Shown: positions 62,568 through 64,000 of the stretch, in pieces
Layout: each line of letters starts with the position of its first letter
Numbering within the stretch: the first letter of the stretch is position 1
DNA from: Colletes latitarsis
Lineage: Eukaryota; Arthropoda; Insecta; Hymenoptera; Colletidae
NCBI RefSeq assembly: GCF_051014445.1
Contig: NW_027488378.1
Span: 1,302,001 to 1,366,000, forward strand
Length of the DNA stretch: 64,000 bases
Reading direction: 5' to 3'
Notes under the pieces: generated by a model
Databases searched by the model: none
What the model was told of the DNA's origin: nothing
Seen by the model: the letters and a program-made list of their open reading frames with translations, nothing else
Made by a program: the position numbers and the translations under genes

Positions 62568-64000
62568 TCATCCGCCACGCCGAGGCGGCCGCCCGCGACG
62601 CCTCGCGACCGGGCGACGACCTCGGGCCACCGCACGAGCGCGAGCTTCAGCGCGCCGCTGAAGCTCGCGCTCCCTCCCCGCGGCCTCCTTCTGCAACATT
62701 ACGTTCTCGCAGAAGGAGGCCACGGCCCTCCACTTCTCCTCGCTGCCGAGCATGGCGCGCACCACGCCCGGCAGCGAGACATCCCGCCCGACGACGCCGA
62801 CCAGGACACGGCGCTCCCCCTCCCACGCGGGGCATACCTCCAGGGTATGATCCGCCGTGTCCTGCTCAGCGTCGCAGTGGCAGCAACGCGCCGTCGGCTC
62901 CTTCCCTATCCGGCACAGGTATCTTCCGAAGCTGCCATGCCCGGAAAATACCTGTGCCATCCGGTAGGTGAGGCTGCCATGGCCTCTGTCCAGCCACTCC
63001 TTCAGGAGTGGCCGAACAGCCCCGACAGTCCGGTGCCCCGCGGTTGGCAGAGCCAGCCGCTCCTGCCACGCGAGCAACACGGACTGCCGGGCCTGGCGCT
63101 TCAAATCGCCCCAAGCAGGTTCCTGCCCGCCCGGGACCGCCCCCACCCCCGCGCGACGGTCGACGCGGTGCCGGTACATCACCGCGTGCGACCGCGCGAG
63201 CAGGTCCATGGGCGGCATCCCCGCTAGAACCGTCGCCGCCTCATGTGACATGGTCCGATACCCGCGGACGACCCTGAGCGCCATGCGCCTCTGCACCCGA
63301 CGCAGCATAGTCATGCTGCGCCGGGAGGCAGCCAGGTCGTCCGCCCAGACGGGGGCCCCGTATAGGGCCACCGACTGGACCACTGCCACATAGAGGCGAC
63401 GAACTCGGCCCGCCGGGCCCCCCAGGTTGGGCAGGATCCGGCCCAGAGCCGCAACCATCCTTTCCAACCGGGGGACCAGGCAGCGGAAATGCTTCTCGAA
63501 ACGCCAGTGGCTATCGAGGATCAGCCCTAGATACCTGATCTGGGGCTTCACCTCGATGTCAGCCCCACCCACCCGAATCAGAGGGGGTGGCGGATCCTGC
63601 CGAGGTGAATGAAACGCAATCACCTCGGTCTTATGGACCGCCACCGTCATCCCCATCCCCCTGATCCGGTCGACGACGCGTTGCGACCCCTCCTCCGCGC
63701 GACGCATGGCCCTCCCCCAGTGCGCCCCGACGGCCAGCACCAGTGTGTCATCCGCATAACACACCGTGCTGACGCCGTCGGGGAGGCCGGCCCGCAACAC
63801 CGAGTCGTACGCGATGTTCCACAGGAGTGGCCCGAGGACCGACCCCTGCGGAACACCGCAGTACACCTCCCTCCGCATATCACCATCCCGGCCCGGATAC
63901 TCGATCCACCTGCCGCGGAGATAATCCCCGACGACCGCCCTGAGACAAGGGGGGACTCGATGATATTCGAGTCCCCTCCTTATCTCTTCCCAGGGGAGGG
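62568..64000 (-). CDS. Reverse transcriptase protein of an R1-clade retrotransposon (5'-partial)
   Basis: Element-encoded polymerase that copies its RNA at the nicked target in the nucleus. The frame is open from the window edge to TGA at 62568-62570; the Met at 63876-63878 is internal, because coding continues upstream with LPWEEIRRGL and YHRVPPCLRAVVGDYL, typical of the RT fingers/palm in this clade. Visible in order: GVPQGSVLGPLLWN (63857-63816), the catalytic YADD (63747-63758), LGLILD with the thumb region, a long basic/hydrophobic linker, and a C-terminal zinc finger CX2CX8HX4C (62832-62885, with DTADHTLEVC), then an Arg-rich tail of about 70 residues. No stop or frameshift is seen in the visible 1.43 kb, so this copy may be young or active. 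The N-terminal apurinic-type endonuclease that would choose the target is not in the window. Confidence 0.93.
   Translation of the reverse strand, partial: LPWEEIRRGLEYHRVPPCLRAVVGDYLRGRWIEYPGRDGDMRREVYCGVPQGSVLGPLLWNIAYDSVLRAGLPDGVSTVCYADDTLVLAVGAHWGRAMRRAEEGSQRVVDRIRGMGMTVAVHKTEVIAFHSPRQDPPPPLIRVGGADIEVKPQIRYLGLILDSHWRFEKHFRCLVPRLERMVAALGRILPNLGGPAGRVRRLYVAVVQSVALYGAPVWADDLAASRRSMTMLRRVQRRMALRVVRGYRTMSHEAATVLAGMPPMDLLARSHAVMYRHRVDRRAGVGAVPGGQEPAWGDLKRQARQSVLLAWQERLALPTAGHRTVGAVRPLLKEWLDRGHGSLTYRMAQVFSGHGSFGRYLCRIGKEPTARCCHCDAEQDTADHTLEVCPAWEGERRVLVGVVGRDVSLPGVVRAMLGSEEKWRAVASFCENVMLQKEAAGRERELQRRAEARARAVARGRRPVARRRGRPPRRGG
62636..62672 (-). repeat. 17-bp perfect inverted repeat inside the RT gene
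   Basis: Arms 62636-62652 and 62656-62672 are exact complements with a 3-base loop (CGC). It encodes part of the Arg/Ala/Glu-rich C-terminal tail (ELQRRAEARARA), so the protein composition may explain it; an RNA role is possible since it lies near the 3' UTR. Confidence 0.75.

Larger units (their letters stand above)
62026..64000 (-). mobile_element. R1-clade non-LTR retrotransposon, 3' portion (runs off the right edge)
   Basis: GC-rich element on the minus strand, inserted in the satellite. From its 3' end: a 26-base T run on the plus strand (62026-62051, the poly(A) tail, about three bases being target), a structured 3' UTR (62052-62567), and the end of the polymerase protein, open to the right edge. 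The 5' part, endonuclease domain and first protein lie outside the window, so completeness cannot be judged. R1-clade membership follows from the RT motifs and the C-terminal CCHC finger. Its insertion site in the monomer is the same as that of the fragment at 40.1 kb. Confidence 0.93.

Noticed and set aside
62636..62672. Transcription terminator from the GC-rich hairpin
   Set aside because: It lies inside an open RT frame of a eukaryotic element and has no U run; bacterial-type termination does not apply.

Overview
This window is eukaryotic heterochromatin, most likely from an insect. It holds no host gene, rRNA or tRNA that I can recognise. About 58.6 kb of the 64 kb is one tandem satellite with a basic period of 176 bp (roughly 330 monomers by length). 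Three retroelement insertions interrupt it. The insect assignment rests on a GC-rich R1-clade non-LTR retrotransposon at the right end, a Ty3/gypsy-type LTR element, and TTAGG motifs (the insect telomeric pentamer) inside every full-length monomer. Hymenoptera would fit, but the order is a guess.

Layout: 1-40121 is satellite organised as multi-kilobase, nearly identical blocks, including an approximately 8.75-kb tandem duplication (6668-15420 against 15421-25248), exact 8-monomer and ~9-monomer duplications, and three related 3-4 kb blocks between about 28 and 38 kb. 40122-40387 is a short 5'-truncated R1-clade retrotransposon end with a poly(A) tail (minus strand) and a 14-bp target-site duplication. 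40388-56536 is satellite again, more mixed, with smaller local duplications. 56537-59719 is a 3183-bp LTR retroelement with two 311-bp LTRs that differ at one base, a 4-bp ATAT target duplication, a Gag reading frame that starts inside the 5' LTR and runs through the primer-binding site, a 30-bp minisatellite, and only the C-terminal tail of a pol integrase. 59720-62025 is satellite. 62026-64000 is the 3' part of an R1-clade element on the minus strand (poly(A) tail, structured 3' UTR, reverse transcriptase to C-terminal zinc finger), running off the right edge.

The most interesting signal is that the two non-LTR insertions, 22 kb apart and about 97% identical where they overlap, sit in the same orientation at the same base of the satellite monomer, after ACATACTTT. 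This suggests an R1-clade element that targets this satellite, as R1 targets 28S rDNA and TRAS/SART target TTAGG telomeric repeats. The second signal is in the monomer itself: a perfect 10-bp palindrome (GTGGTACCAC) overlaps a small hairpin (CACTG-NNN-CAGTG) whose loop varies while the stem is usually kept. The third is an 11-bp direct repeat carrying TTAGG whose copy number accounts for the 176/165-bp length classes.

All identity statements come from reading by eye. No alignment or database search was run.
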